Positions 25,395 to 33,666 of a DNA stretch of 64,000 bases are shown piece after piece (the stretch's first letter is position 1; every line of letters begins with the position of its first letter). The position numbers and the translations under genes were made by a program. The stretch spans positions 341-64,340 of the forward strand of contig NZ_LMRW01000005.1 of the NCBI RefSeq assembly GCF_001428255.1. The letters run 5' to 3'. The notes under the pieces were generated by a model that saw only the letters and a list, made by a program, of their open reading frames with translations, was not told the origin of the DNA and searched no databases. This DNA is from Agromyces sp. Soil535. Its GTDB lineage: Bacteria > Actinomycetota > Actinomycetes > Actinomycetales > Microbacteriaceae.

Positions 25395-26351
25395 ATGGAG
25401 CAGACGGACCGCCGGGTGCCGATCGACGCACAGCAGGTCGACGCCCCGCTCTCGCAGTTCGCCGTCTTCCTCACGGTCGTCGTGCGTCAGGAACCCTCCG
25501 CCCTCGACACCGTGCGCGAGGTCGTCGCCGGCCTCGACGACCTGGCCAAGACCGTCGGCTTCCGCGACATGGCGGCCAACTTGTCGTGCGTCGTCGGCAT
25601 CGGCGCGGCGGCGTGGGAACGGTTCGGCCAGGCCGGGCGTCCAGCGGAGCTGCGCCCGTTCGTCGCGATCGCCGGCGGCGCGCACACCGCGCCGGCGACG
25701 CCCGGCGACCTGCTCTTCCACATCCGCTCCGACCGTGCCGACCTCTGCTTCGAGTTCGAGCGGCTGCTCCTCGACGACCTGGACGGCGCCGTCGACGTCG
25801 TCGACGAGGTGAACGGCTTCCGGTACTTCGACGCCCGCGACCTGCTCGGCTTCGTCGACGGCACCGCGAACCCGAGCGGCATCGGGATGGCCGAGGCGAC
25901 GCTCATCGGCGATGAGGATCCCGCATTCGCGGGCGGCAGCTACGTCGTCGTGCAGAAGTACCTCCACGATCTCGCCGCGTGGAACGCGATGACCACCGAG
26001 GAGCAAGAGGCCGTCATCGGTCGCCGGAAGGCGGACAACGTCGAGCTCGACGACACCGAGCCGCAACGGGCCCACAAGACGTTGGCCACGATCACCGACG
26101 AGCACGGCGTCGAGTTCGAGATCCTCCGCGACAACATGCCGTTCGGCAGCCCCGCGTCCGGGGAGTTCGGCACGTACTTCATCGGCTACTCCCGCCGCCT
26201 GTGGGTGATCGAGCGGATGCTGCAGCGGATGTTCCTCGGCGACCCTCCCGGCCTCCACGACCGCATCCTCGACGTGTCGACCGCCGTGACCGGCGCGACG
26301 TTCTTCGTTCCGCCGCTCCACCTGCTCGAGGCGCTGGCCGACGGCGAGTGA
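25395..26351 (+). CDS. Dyp-type heme peroxidase
   Basis: Dye-decolorizing peroxidase family, 318 residues. The GxxDG motif is present as G152-F-V-D155-G156 (GFVDGTANP); the aspartate assists hydrogen peroxide cleavage. A distal arginine and a proximal histidine are expected in the C-terminal half, where GTYFIGYSRRLWVIERMLQRMFLG matches the family. No Tat signal is seen, so the enzyme is probably cytoplasmic or encapsulin-type, but no encapsulin gene is adjacent. ATG 25395 follows GAGGGAGCGGG. Confidence 0.88.
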   Translation: MEQTDRRVPIDAQQVDAPLSQFAVFLTVVVRQEPSALDTVREVVAGLDDLAKTVGFRDMAANLSCVVGIGAAAWERFGQAGRPAELRPFVAIAGGAHTAPATPGDLLFHIRSDRADLCFEFERLLLDDLDGAVDVVDEVNGFRYFDARDLLGFVDGTANPSGIGMAEATLIGDEDPAFAGGSYVVVQKYLHDLAAWNAMTTEEQEAVIGRRKADNVELDDTEPQRAHKTLATITDEHGVEFEILRDNMPFGSPASGEFGTYFIGYSRRLWVIERMLQRMFLGDPPGLHDRILDVSTAVTGATFFVPPLHLLEALADGE

Positions 26352-26395
26352 TCGAGGCGGCCCGACCCTCGGCGGATTCAAAGGGAACCGCTCTC

Positions 26396-26401
26396 TAGAC
26401 T
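26396..26401 (+). promoter_or_regulatory. -10 TAGACT, leaderless-type promoter
   Basis: Ends 7 nt before the GTG start of the histidine phosphatase gene at 26409, the first gene of the cytochrome maturation cluster. Confidence 0.5.
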
Positions 26402-26408
26402 GGAGATC

Positions 26409-27053
26409 GTGCCGGCCGAGCAGATCCATCTCGTGCGCCATGGCGAGGTGTTCAACCCCCAGGGCGTGCTCTATGGCCGACTCCCCGGGTACGGCCTGTC
26501 CGACCTCGGTCGACGGATGGCGCGGGCCGCCGCCGACGACCTGGTCTCGCGGAAGCGCGAGATCGGTGCGCTCGTCTCGTCGCCGCTGCAGCGCACGCAG
26601 CAGTCGGCCGAGCCGATCGCCGCCGCCTTCGGCCTCGAGGCCTCCCTCGACGACCGCGTGATCGAGCCCGAGAACCACTTCGAGGGCAAGCGCATGCGGG
26701 GGCGCGACGGCGCGCTGCGCGACGTGCGGAACTGGACCTACCTCGTGAACCCGTGGGAGCCGAGCTGGGGCGAGCCGTTCCGTTCGATCGTGACCCGGAT
26801 GCTGCACGCCATGGACGACGCGTGGAATTCGACCGACGCCGGCGATGCCGTGATCGTGAGCCACCAGCTGCCCATCTGGACGGTGCACCGACGCCTCGCC
26901 GGCAGGTCGCTCGCGCACGACCCGCGCCGCCGTCGCTGCGCCCTGTCGAGCATCACGACGTTCGAGCGTCGCGGCGCGCAGTTCGTCGAGGTCGGCTACC
27001 GCGACCCCGCGGCGGGCCTCGGCGTGCATGCGACCGACGTGGGGGCGGTGTGA
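26409..27053 (+). CDS. histidine phosphatase (phosphoglycerate-mutase-like)
   Basis: A 214-residue member of the branch with catalytic R-H-G (LVRHGE, His at residue 11), LVSSPLQRTQQSAEPIA and the later VIVSHQLPI histidine. It probably removes phosphate from a small metabolite; the substrate is unknown. Its stop TGA overlaps the ATG of the TlpA-like gene (TGATG), so it is part of the cytochrome c maturation transcript. Confidence 0.88.
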   Translation: MPAEQIHLVRHGEVFNPQGVLYGRLPGYGLSDLGRRMARAAADDLVSRKREIGALVSSPLQRTQQSAEPIAAAFGLEASLDDRVIEPENHFEGKRMRGRDGALRDVRNWTYLVNPWEPSWGEPFRSIVTRMLHAMDDAWNSTDAGDAVIVSHQLPIWTVHRRLAGRSLAHDPRRRRCALSSITTFERRGAQFVEVGYRDPAAGLGVHATDVGAV

Positions 27054-27646
27054 TGGTCCTGCGTTCGATCGCGGCGCTCGCCGCGGCATCCGCTCTCCTC
27101 CTCACCGGCTGCGCCAGCGACCCGCTCGCCGAGCAGTACCGCGAGGGCAGTGGCAAGAACTACATCGCGGGCGACGGCACCATCTCGGAGTTCGCCGAGC
27201 CGCAGCGCGGCGAGCCCATCGAGTTCTCGGGTGAGACCGTCGACGGCGGCACCTTCGACTCCGCCGACACGCTCGGCGACGTCACCATCGTGAACTTCTG
27301 GTACGCCGGGTGCGCGCCCTGCCGTGTCGAGGCGCCGATCCTCGAGGACGTGTCGCAGCAGTTCGGCGACGAGGGCGTGAGCTTCGTCGGGGTGAACGTG
27401 CGCGACCAGGCCGGCACCGCCGCTTCCTTCGAAGAGACGTACGGCGTCACCTACCCGTCGATCCTCGACGTCGAGTCGGGCACCGCGCAGCTCGCATTCG
27501 CGGGCCCGGTGCCCGCCGCCGCCGTGCCGACGACGATCGTGCTCGACCAGGAGGGCCGCGTCGCGGCGCGCGTGCTCGGCCAGCTCACCGACGCGTCGAT
27601 CCTCGAGTCGATCATCGACGGCCTCCTCGCCGAGCAGCAGGCCTAG
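27053..27646 (+). CDS. TlpA/ResA-like thiol-disulfide lipoprotein
   Basis: A membrane-anchored thioredoxin-fold reductant for apocytochrome c. It has 197 residues with a lipobox LLTG-C20 and the active site C87-A-P-C90 in NFWYAGCAPCRVEAP; the cis-proline region is AAVPTTIVLD. Position directly before ccdA, resB and ccsB supports the ResA role of keeping haem-binding CxxCH cysteines reduced outside the cell. Confidence 0.92.
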   Translation: MVLRSIAALAAASALLLTGCASDPLAEQYREGSGKNYIAGDGTISEFAEPQRGEPIEFSGETVDGGTFDSADTLGDVTIVNFWYAGCAPCRVEAPILEDVSQQFGDEGVSFVGVNVRDQAGTAASFEETYGVTYPSILDVESGTAQLAFAGPVPAAAVPTTIVLDQEGRVAARVLGQLTDASILESIIDGLLAEQQA

Positions 27647-27661
27647 GAGGCCGACGACATC

Positions 27662-28417
27662 GTGGGCGGCATCGGCGACATCGTGCTGAACGGGCAGCTG
27701 CTCGCAGCCGTGCCGATCGCGCTCGCCGCGGGACTCGTCTCGTTCCTCTCACCGTGCGTGCTTCCGCTCGTGCCCGGGTACCTCGGATACCTGGGCGGGT
27801 TCACGGATGCCTCGGCCGAGGCATCCGAGGAACGACGCAACCGTCGGCGACTGGTGTTCGGCGTGCTGCTGTTCATCGCCGGGTTCACGGTCGTGTTCGT
27901 CACCTTCAACCTGGTCGCGGGCGTGGCGGGCGCGTGGTTCAACGCGTACGGCGAGGTCATCACCCGGGCGCTCGGCGTCGTGCTCATCGTGATGGGGCTC
28001 GTGTTCATCGGCCAGTTCACGTTCCTGCAGCGCACGATCAAGCCGTCGTGGCGCCCGGCGACCGGGCTCGCGGGCGCGCCGCTCCTCGGCATCGTGTTCG
28101 GCCTCGGGTGGACCCCGTGCATCGGGCCCACCCTCGCGGTGGTGCTCGCGCTGAGCGCCGACTCGGCGTCGGCCGGCCGCGCCGTGCTGCTCGGCCTCGC
28201 GTACTGCGTCGGCCTCGGCATCCCGTTCCTGCTCGTGGCGCTCGGCTTCGGCTGGGTCACGGGCTCGCTCGCATTCTTCCGCCGGCACATCCGCACGATC
28301 AACCTCATCGGCGGCTCGTTGCTCGTCGCGATCGGCGTGCTCATGGTGTCAGGTCTCTGGACGATCTGGATGTACGAACTGCAGGCGGTGATCACCGGCT
28401 TTGTCCCCGCGATCTGA
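27662..28417 (+). CDS. ccdA: CcdA, thiol-disulfide electron conduit
   Basis: A 251-residue membrane protein with six helices. The two redox cysteines are C32 ([18 protein letters not shown]) and C153 ([10 protein letters not shown]). It passes reducing equivalents from cytoplasmic thioredoxin to the TlpA/ResA-like protein. The GTG start follows AGGAGG. The end overlaps the resB start by 17 nt. Confidence 0.93.
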   Translation: MGGIGDIVLNGQLLAAVPIALAAGLVSFLSPCVLPLVPGYLGYLGGFTDASAEASEERRNRRRLVFGVLLFIAGFTVVFVTFNLVAGVAGAWFNAYGEVITRALGVVLIVMGLVFIGQFTFLQRTIKPSWRPATGLAGAPLLGIVFGLGWTPCIGPTLAVVLALSADSASAGRAVLLGLAYCVGLGIPFLLVALGFGWVTGSLAFFRRHIRTINLIGGSLLVAIGVLMVSGLWTIWMYELQAVITGFVPAI

Positions 28418-30110
28418 CCCCGACGCGCTGTCTCGCCCCGACGACCACATCTATGCGCCCGAGCGCAAGCCCGACGCATCCGTCACGCAGCCGAAGCTGG
28501 GAGTGGTCGGATGGCTGCGCTTCGCGTGGCGCCAGCTCACGAGCATGCGCACGGCGCTGCTGCTGCTCCTGCTGCTCGCGATCGCGGCGGTGCCGGGCTC
28601 GCTCGTGCCGCAGCGCTCGAGCGACCCGAACGGCGTCACGCAGTACTTCGCCGACAACCCCGACCTCGCGCCCGTGCTCGACGGCTTCCAGATGTTCGAC
28701 GTCTATACGTCGGCGTGGTTCTCGGCGATCTACCTGCTGCTGTTCGTCTCGCTCATCGGCTGTGTCATCCCGCGCACGAAGCACCACTTCGACGCGCTTC
28801 GGGCGCGGCCGCCGCGCACGCCCGTGCGGCTGTCTCGACTTGCCGGGTACACCGAGAGGCCGCTGGCTGGTTTCGAGACGGCGCATGGCGCCTCCTCAAC
28901 CAGCAGTGCGGCGGATGCCGCGATCGACCGCGCCGCCGCCGAGCTCAGGCGTGCGGGCTACCGGGTCGAGCGCTATGACATGCGCGGCGAGGCATCCGTA
29001 TCGGCGGAGCGCGGCTACCTGCGCGAGACCGGCAACCTCGTGTTCCACACGGCACTCCTCGGAGTGCTCGTCGCGGTGGGCATCGGGGGAGGGTTCGGCT
29101 TCTCGGGCCAGCGCGTCGTGGTGGAGGGCCAGTCGTTCGTGAACACGCTCGCCGCCTACGACTCGTTCAACCCGGGCCGCTTCTTCGACGACACGACGCT
29201 CGACCCGTACCGGCTCTCGCTCGGGGAGCTCGACGCCGTGTACGAGACGCGCAACCAGGAGGCGATCGGGCAGCCGATCGACTTCACCGCGCACGTGTCG
29301 GTGCAGGCCAAGGGCGGCGATTCCGAGCCGGGCGTGGTGAAGGTGAACGCACCGCTGCGTGTGCACGGCACCGACGTGTACCTGCTCGGCAACGGCTACG
29401 CGCCGACCATCACGGTGCGGAACCCCGACGGCGAGGTCGTGTTCACCGACGCCGTGCCGTTCCTGCCCCAGGACGCGAACCTCACCTCGATCGGCGTCGT
29501 GAAGGTGCCCGACGGACTCGAGGAGCAGCTCGGCATGGTCGGGTTCTTCTACCCGACCCAGACGACCCTCGGCTCGGGCGCCTACACGTCGAGCTACCCC
29601 GACCTCGTCTACCCGGTGCTCACGCTCAACGTGTATCAAGGCGACCTCGGCATCAACGAGGGCACCCCGACGTCCGTGTACACGCTCGACCCGTCGAGCA
29701 TGGAGCAGCTCACCGGGGGATCGACTGGCGTCGAGTCGATCGAGCTCATGCCCGGCGAGACGGTCGAGCTGCCGAACGGCCTCGGCTCCGTCAGCTTCGA
29801 GGACGTGTCGCCGGATGCCGGCGATCCGGATGCCGCGGAGGGCGACTACTCGCAGAGCGTCTCGCGCTTCGCGAGCTTCGACATCCACGACGACCCGTCG
29901 CAGGGTTGGGTACTCGCCTTCGCCGTGCTCATCGTGGCCGGACTGCTCGTCTCGCTGTTCGTGCCCCGCCGCCGCATGTGGGTGAAGGCCGCGCGCCGGC
30001 CCGACGGCACCGTGGTGCTCGAGTACGCCGGCCTCGCCCGCGGTGAGGATCCGGGTCTCGAGGAGGCCGTGGCGGCATTCGCCGACCGGCACGCGAATCC
30101 TGCGACGTAA
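28401..30110 (+). CDS. resB: ResB/Ccs1 cytochrome c synthase subunit
   Basis: System II cytochrome c haem-ligation component; 569 residues from TTG 28401, which overlaps ccdA. Hydrophobic helices appear at about 49-70, 97-118, 213-236 and 510-530, with a large extracytoplasmic domain between the last two. A palindromic REP-like element (28867-28903) is carried in frame and translated as about residues 156-168 ([12 protein letters not shown]) in the loop between the second and third helices, where it can be tolerated. No ATG start is available upstream in frame. Confidence 0.9.
   Translation: MSPRSDPDALSRPDDHIYAPERKPDASVTQPKLGVVGWLRFAWRQLTSMRTALLLLLLLAIAAVPGSLVPQRSSDPNGVTQYFADNPDLAPVLDGFQMFDVYTSAWFSAIYLLLFVSLIGCVIPRTKHHFDALRARPPRTPVRLSRLAGYTERPLAGFETAHGASSTSSAADAAIDRAAAELRRAGYRVERYDMRGEASVSAERGYLRETGNLVFHTALLGVLVAVGIGGGFGFSGQRVVVEGQSFVNTLAAYDSFNPGRFFDDTTLDPYRLSLGELDAVYETRNQEAIGQPIDFTAHVSVQAKGGDSEPGVVKVNAPLRVHGTDVYLLGNGYAPTITVRNPDGEVVFTDAVPFLPQDANLTSIGVVKVPDGLEEQLGMVGFFYPTQTTLGSGAYTSSYPDLVYPVLTLNVYQGDLGINEGTPTSVYTLDPSSMEQLTGGSTGVESIELMPGETVELPNGLGSVSFEDVSPDAGDPDAAEGDYSQSVSRFASFDIHDDPSQGWVLAFAVLIVAGLLVSLFVPRRRMWVKAARRPDGTVVLEYAGLARGEDPGLEEAVAAFADRHANPAT
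28867..28903. repeat. REP-like element, family A, inside resB
   Basis: ctggtttcgagac-ggcgc-atg-gcgcc-tcctcaaccag: outer arms CTGGTT/AACCAG and inner stem GGCGC/GCGCC. It lies in frame in the coding sequence. Confidence 0.65.
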
Positions 30111-30113
30111 GGT
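30108..30113 (+). promoter_or_regulatory. -10 TAAGGT before ccsB
   Basis: TAAGGT overlaps the resB stop codon and ends 6 nt before the GTG of ccsB. This suggests an internal leaderless promoter within the operon. Confidence 0.4.
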
Positions 30114-30119
30114 GGAACC

Positions 30120-31262
30120 GTGACGCTCGACGAGATCTCCATCATCCTCGTGTACTCGGCCATGGCCGTCTACGCGATCGCGTTCATCGCGTACGCGATC
30201 GACCTCGCGCGTCGCTCCGCGGCTGCGACGAGGGCGGCCGACCTGGTCGGGGTCGCGCCCTCCGTGAGTGCACCCGCCGTCGTCGCGGGAGGGCGTGCGG
30301 CCACCTCGGTCGGCTCCGCCACTGATGCCACAACCGCATCAGTGCCAGAGTCGTCGGGAACGGTCGCCATCGAGCGTGCAGTCCCATCTGCCGGCGAGGC
30401 GGAGGTCACTGGTACCGGTCCAGCCACCCCGGCCGCACCCCGCAAGCTCGGGGCATCAGTCGCATCCGGGGCAACCGTCGCATCCGTCGCGTACGGCCGC
30501 TCGCCGGCGCTGCGTGTCGGCGTCGCGATGACGGTGATCGCGTGGGTGCTGCACCTCTCGGCCGACGTCACGCGTGGTCTCGCCGCCGGCCGCGTGCCGT
30601 GGGCCAACATGTACGAGTTCGCGCTCACCGGCACGCTCGTCATCACGACCGTCTACCTGGTCGTGCTCGTGGTCGCAAAATACGACCTGCGGTTCCTCGG
30701 CACGTTCGTGACCGGCCTCGTGCTCGTGCTGCTCGGCGTCGCCACCGTCAACTTCTACGTGAGCGTCGTGCCGCTTCCGCCTGCGCTGCAATCGGCGTGG
30801 CTCGTGATTCACGTGTTCGTCGCGACCTCCGCGACGGGCTTCCTCGCGCTCGGCTTCGCGCTCTCGGTCGTGCAGCTCATGCAGTCGCGCCGCGAGTCGC
30901 TCGCGGCATCCGCGAAGGCGGTGAAGCAGAACTTCCTCGCGACCCTGCCCGACTCGGCCGCGCTCGAGAACCTGGCCTACCGCGTGATCATCGTCGGGTT
31001 CATCCTCTGGACGTTCACGCTCATGGCCGGCGCGATCTGGGCCGAGGCGGCGTGGGGCCGCTACTGGGGCTGGGACACCAAGGAGGTGTGGACCTTCATC
31101 ATCTGGGTGGTCTACGCCGGGTACATCCACGCGCGTGCGACGCGCGGCTGGCGCGGCTCGCGATCGGCATGGCTGGCGATCATCGGCTTCTCGACGGTGC
31201 TCTTCAGCTTCACCGTGGTGAACCTGTTCTTCAAGGGACTGCACGCGTACTCAGGGCTCTGA
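30120..31262 (+). CDS. ccsB: CcsB/ResC cytochrome c biogenesis protein
   Basis: Haem-handling membrane partner of ResB; 380 residues with about eight helices and the haem-binding tryptophan-rich motif WGRYWGWDTKEVWTF, followed by histidine in YAGYIHARAT. Between helix 1 and helix 2 (about residues 30-120) is a long, low-complexity Ala/Ser/Thr/Val linker that most family members lack. It carries repeats of GATVASVA/AASVGSAT-like sequence and is probably a flexible loop. Confidence 0.92.
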   Translation: MTLDEISIILVYSAMAVYAIAFIAYAIDLARRSAAATRAADLVGVAPSVSAPAVVAGGRAATSVGSATDATTASVPESSGTVAIERAVPSAGEAEVTGTGPATPAAPRKLGASVASGATVASVAYGRSPALRVGVAMTVIAWVLHLSADVTRGLAAGRVPWANMYEFALTGTLVITTVYLVVLVVAKYDLRFLGTFVTGLVLVLLGVATVNFYVSVVPLPPALQSAWLVIHVFVATSATGFLALGFALSVVQLMQSRRESLAASAKAVKQNFLATLPDSAALENLAYRVIIVGFILWTFTLMAGAIWAEAAWGRYWGWDTKEVWTFIIWVVYAGYIHARATRGWRGSRSAWLAIIGFSTVLFSFTVVNLFFKGLHAYSGL

Positions 31263-31448
31263 ATCCCCGCAACTGAGGTCAGGGCGGGTGAGGATTGCTC
31301 AGCTCTTCCGTGGTGGCGACGCGTCGGTCGGAGAATACTGGGGCTGCCAGCAGGCAGACGGGTACTCCGACGCCGATGCCGGGAGCGCGTGCCGATGTCG
31401 ACGCCGTCTCCGGCCGTGTCGCTGCTGCCTGTCGAGTGGAGCGCTGAA

Positions 31449-31904
31449 ATGAATGGACGAACTGCACGCCCCGGCTTTCGTCTGCTGAAGGGGGCGGCCG
31501 CCGCCCTCGGCGCGGCCGGCCTGATCGTGGTCGGCCTGGCATCGCCGGCCGCCGCCGATCCTCCCACGGTCGAGTACTTCTCCAACACGTTCCCCGACGT
31601 GAACCCGTGCACCGGTGAGATGCACACGGTCACGATCGAGTTGACGGAGTCCCAGCACTTCCACGGTGACAACTTCATCGGGACCGGTAGGACGACGATC
31701 ACCACGGAGCCGACCGGGTTCTCCGGTAGCGGCACGACCACCGTCGTCGAGACGGAAGGCGCCTTCGTGTTCCGGGGAGTCGACATCCTGAGCGACCCCG
31801 CCGGGAATCGCATCATGGCGAGCGTCATCTTCGTGGCGAACCCCTCGACCGGCGACATTCGCGTCGTGGACGCCGACCTCACCTGCGTCCACTCGGTGGA
31901 CTGA
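31449..31904 (+). CDS. secreted protein of unknown function
   Basis: I do not recognise the family. The 151-residue product starts at ATG 31449 after a GTGGAGC ribosome-binding site. It has a clear Sec signal peptide (hydrophobic LGAAGLIVVGLASPAAA, cleavage near residue 36) and a mature beta-rich domain with two cysteines (NPCTGEMHTVTIELTES near the start, LTCVHSVD at the end) that may form a disulfide. It is transcribed convergently toward the nine-gene signalling operon, with a 10-bp hairpin between them. Confidence 0.65.
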   Translation: MNGRTARPGFRLLKGAAAALGAAGLIVVGLASPAAADPPTVEYFSNTFPDVNPCTGEMHTVTIELTESQHFHGDNFIGTGRTTITTEPTGFSGSGTTTVVETEGAFVFRGVDILSDPAGNRIMASVIFVANPSTGDIRVVDADLTCVHSVD

Positions 31905-31921
31905 TCCCGAGCGCTCGGAGA

Positions 31922-31947
31922 CCCGTGCGGCGATGCTGCCGCACGGG
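31922..31947. terminator. bidirectional terminator-like hairpin
   Basis: CCCGTGCGGC and GCCGCACGGG pair perfectly around a 6-nt loop between convergent genes. It lacks a T-run, as is common in high-G+C actinobacteria. Confidence 0.5.
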
Positions 31948-31975
31948 GGCTCGTGCGAAGTGCGCTCCCGCGCGG

Positions 31976-32866
31976 CTACTCGTACACGATCCTCGACGCG
32001 CACACCCTCGTCGCGGCCTGACCTGCCCCGATCGCCCAGGCGTCCGGCAGCGCGCTCCAGAACGAGGTGACCGCATCCACGGTCTCGTCAGGCGACTCGA
32101 GCGGCGGGATCCCCAAACCCGCGACCGCCTGCACGCGTGCGTCGAGCATCTCGTCTGCAACGAGCTGCGCCAGCTGCGGTGTCCACTCGCCGCGCTCGGT
32201 CGTCGCCAGAAAGAGGACCGGTGCGGCGATACGCTCCGCGGCCCCGGTGAGGTCCGGGCGGTCGAGCGCGAAGGAACGCGCCGCAAGCACCGTCGCCCGT
32301 CGCGGCGGACCAGTGAAGCCCTCCCTGACGATCGTGCACGCCTCCTCGTCGGTTGCGCGGGTGTGATCCGTCAGAAGCGAGCCGAGCAGTGCCCCGGTGA
32401 CCGGTGGAATCGGTCCGAGTACGCCGTACAGCAGGCACAGCAGCTGCACCTTCCACCGCTCCGATCCGCCGCGTGTTCCGAGCCGGTGGGTCGGCGAGCC
32501 GATCGCCGCCGGACTCCGGATCCGGCCGGGATGATCGGCGGCGAGCGCGATGCCGACGTGCCCGCCCCAGGTGAGTCCGATCCAGTCGACCGGGCCTTCG
32601 ATCCCCAGGCCGTCGAGCACCTCGATTGCGGCCATCGCACATTCGGCGACGCTCGCCCGGCGAGTCAGCGGGTCGCTCCGCCCCGCTGACGGGCCGTCGA
32701 TGATCACCAGCGTGCGTCGCCCGGCGAGCTCATCGCGCACCCGATCCCAGATGCGGGAGTCGACGAACAGGCCGTGCCAGAGCACGCAGGGAGGGCCGGC
32801 TCCGACGGTCTCGACGCTGAGATCGCTCAGCCGGGTTGCGATCGTCGCCATGGAACTGAAGTTCAC
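31976..32866 (-). CDS. alpha/beta-hydrolase fold protein, catalytic residues replaced
   Basis: A 296-residue protein with the fold landmarks VLWHGLFVDSRIWD (oxyanion HG), DGPSAGRSD and a C-terminal helix. The usual nucleophile elbow G-x-S-x-G is G-L-T99-W-G, and the terminal catalytic histidine region reads GLGIPPLESPDE where GxGHxPxxE would be expected. Both substitutions suggest a non-hydrolytic or altered role, such as ligand binding. It is the last gene of the nine-gene operon, overlapping the preceding frame by ATGA (an ATG at 32851 is also possible). Confidence 0.75.
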   Translation of the reverse strand: MNFSSMATIATRLSDLSVETVGAGPPCVLWHGLFVDSRIWDRVRDELAGRRTLVIIDGPSAGRSDPLTRRASVAECAMAAIEVLDGLGIEGPVDWIGLTWGGHVGIALAADHPGRIRSPAAIGSPTHRLGTRGGSERWKVQLLCLLYGVLGPIPPVTGALLGSLLTDHTRATDEEACTIVREGFTGPPRRATVLAARSFALDRPDLTGAAERIAAPVLFLATTERGEWTPQLAQLVADEMLDARVQAVAGLGIPPLESPDETVDAVTSFWSALPDAWAIGAGQAATRVCASRIVYE

Positions 32867-33666
32867 AAGGTCACCGTGCGGCCCTGCGCCGCGAAGCTCA
32901 CCGGCCGCCCACCGGGGGTGCGCGTCAGGGCGGCGGACAGGGCATCCAGCTCGTCGTCGGAACGGCCCGGGCTGTGATGGGTGAGGATGAGTTCGCCGAC
33001 CCCCGCCTCGTCGGCGAACGCGAGCGCCCGCTCGACACTCGAGTGGCCGTATTCGGCGAAGGGACGGATCTCGCTGAGCAGGAACTGGCCATCGTGGATG
33101 AGCAGCTCGGCGCCCTCGCTCAGCGCGCGGGCCGCCGGGTCGGGTTCGCCGAGATCGTGGTCCGGAAGATAGACGAACGAAGTGCCGTGGTGGGTCACAC
33201 GCACGCCGACGGTCTGGCCGCCCTTGTGCCGCACGCGCGCGGTCTGCAGCTCGAACTCCCCGAGCGTCAGTTCGTCGGGCAGCACCGAGAACGACCAGTC
33301 ACCCTCGAGCTGATCGGGCGTGATCGGAAAGCTCGGCGGTGAGAAACCGCGACGCAGCTCGGCCACAGGGTCGCCGTCTGCTGGCAAGTACACCGTCACG
33401 CGGGCGTCGATGCGATTCACGGCGGCGCTGAAAGGAAGACCCTGCACGTGATCCCAGTGCAGGTGGCTGAGCACGATCGCGCCGGCGAACGGCTGGCCGT
33501 CGAGCAGCCCAGCCAGATCGCGGAGGCCGGTCCCGGCATCCAAAATCAGGGTCGGCACCCCGTCGCCGCCGGCGACCGCGAGGCAACTGGTGTGACCGCC
33601 GTAGCGCAGGTACTGATCCCCGGGGGCCGGCGTCGACCCGCGGACGCCGAGAAAGAAGACCCTCAT
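32863..33666 (-). CDS. metallo-beta-lactamase-fold hydrolase, possible cyclic phosphodiesterase
   Basis: A 267-residue MBL-fold enzyme beginning FFLGVRGSTPAPG with RYGGHTSCLAV and LILDAGTGLR. The metal site is intact: H68-L-H70-W-D72-H73, later PDHD and LTHHSP. Proteins with this start pattern are related to class II-type and other phosphodiesterases. Given the neighbouring cyclase and cyclic-nucleotide-binding genes I infer a cyclic nucleotide phosphodiesterase, but this is not proven by any specific motif. It overlaps both neighbours by 4 nt. Confidence 0.72.
   Translation of the reverse strand: MRVFFLGVRGSTPAPGDQYLRYGGHTSCLAVAGGDGVPTLILDAGTGLRDLAGLLDGQPFAGAIVLSHLHWDHVQGLPFSAAVNRIDARVTVYLPADGDPVAELRRGFSPPSFPITPDQLEGDWSFSVLPDELTLGEFELQTARVRHKGGQTVGVRVTHHGTSFVYLPDHDLGEPDPAARALSEGAELLIHDGQFLLSEIRPFAEYGHSSVERALAFADEAGVGELILTHHSPGRSDDELDALSAALTRTPGGRPVSFAAQGRTVTL

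Noticed and set aside
23931..27089. A 1052-codon minus frame spanning aspS, Dyp peroxidase and phosphatase genes
   Set aside because: It crosses several well-supported genes in a different frame and shows no family features.
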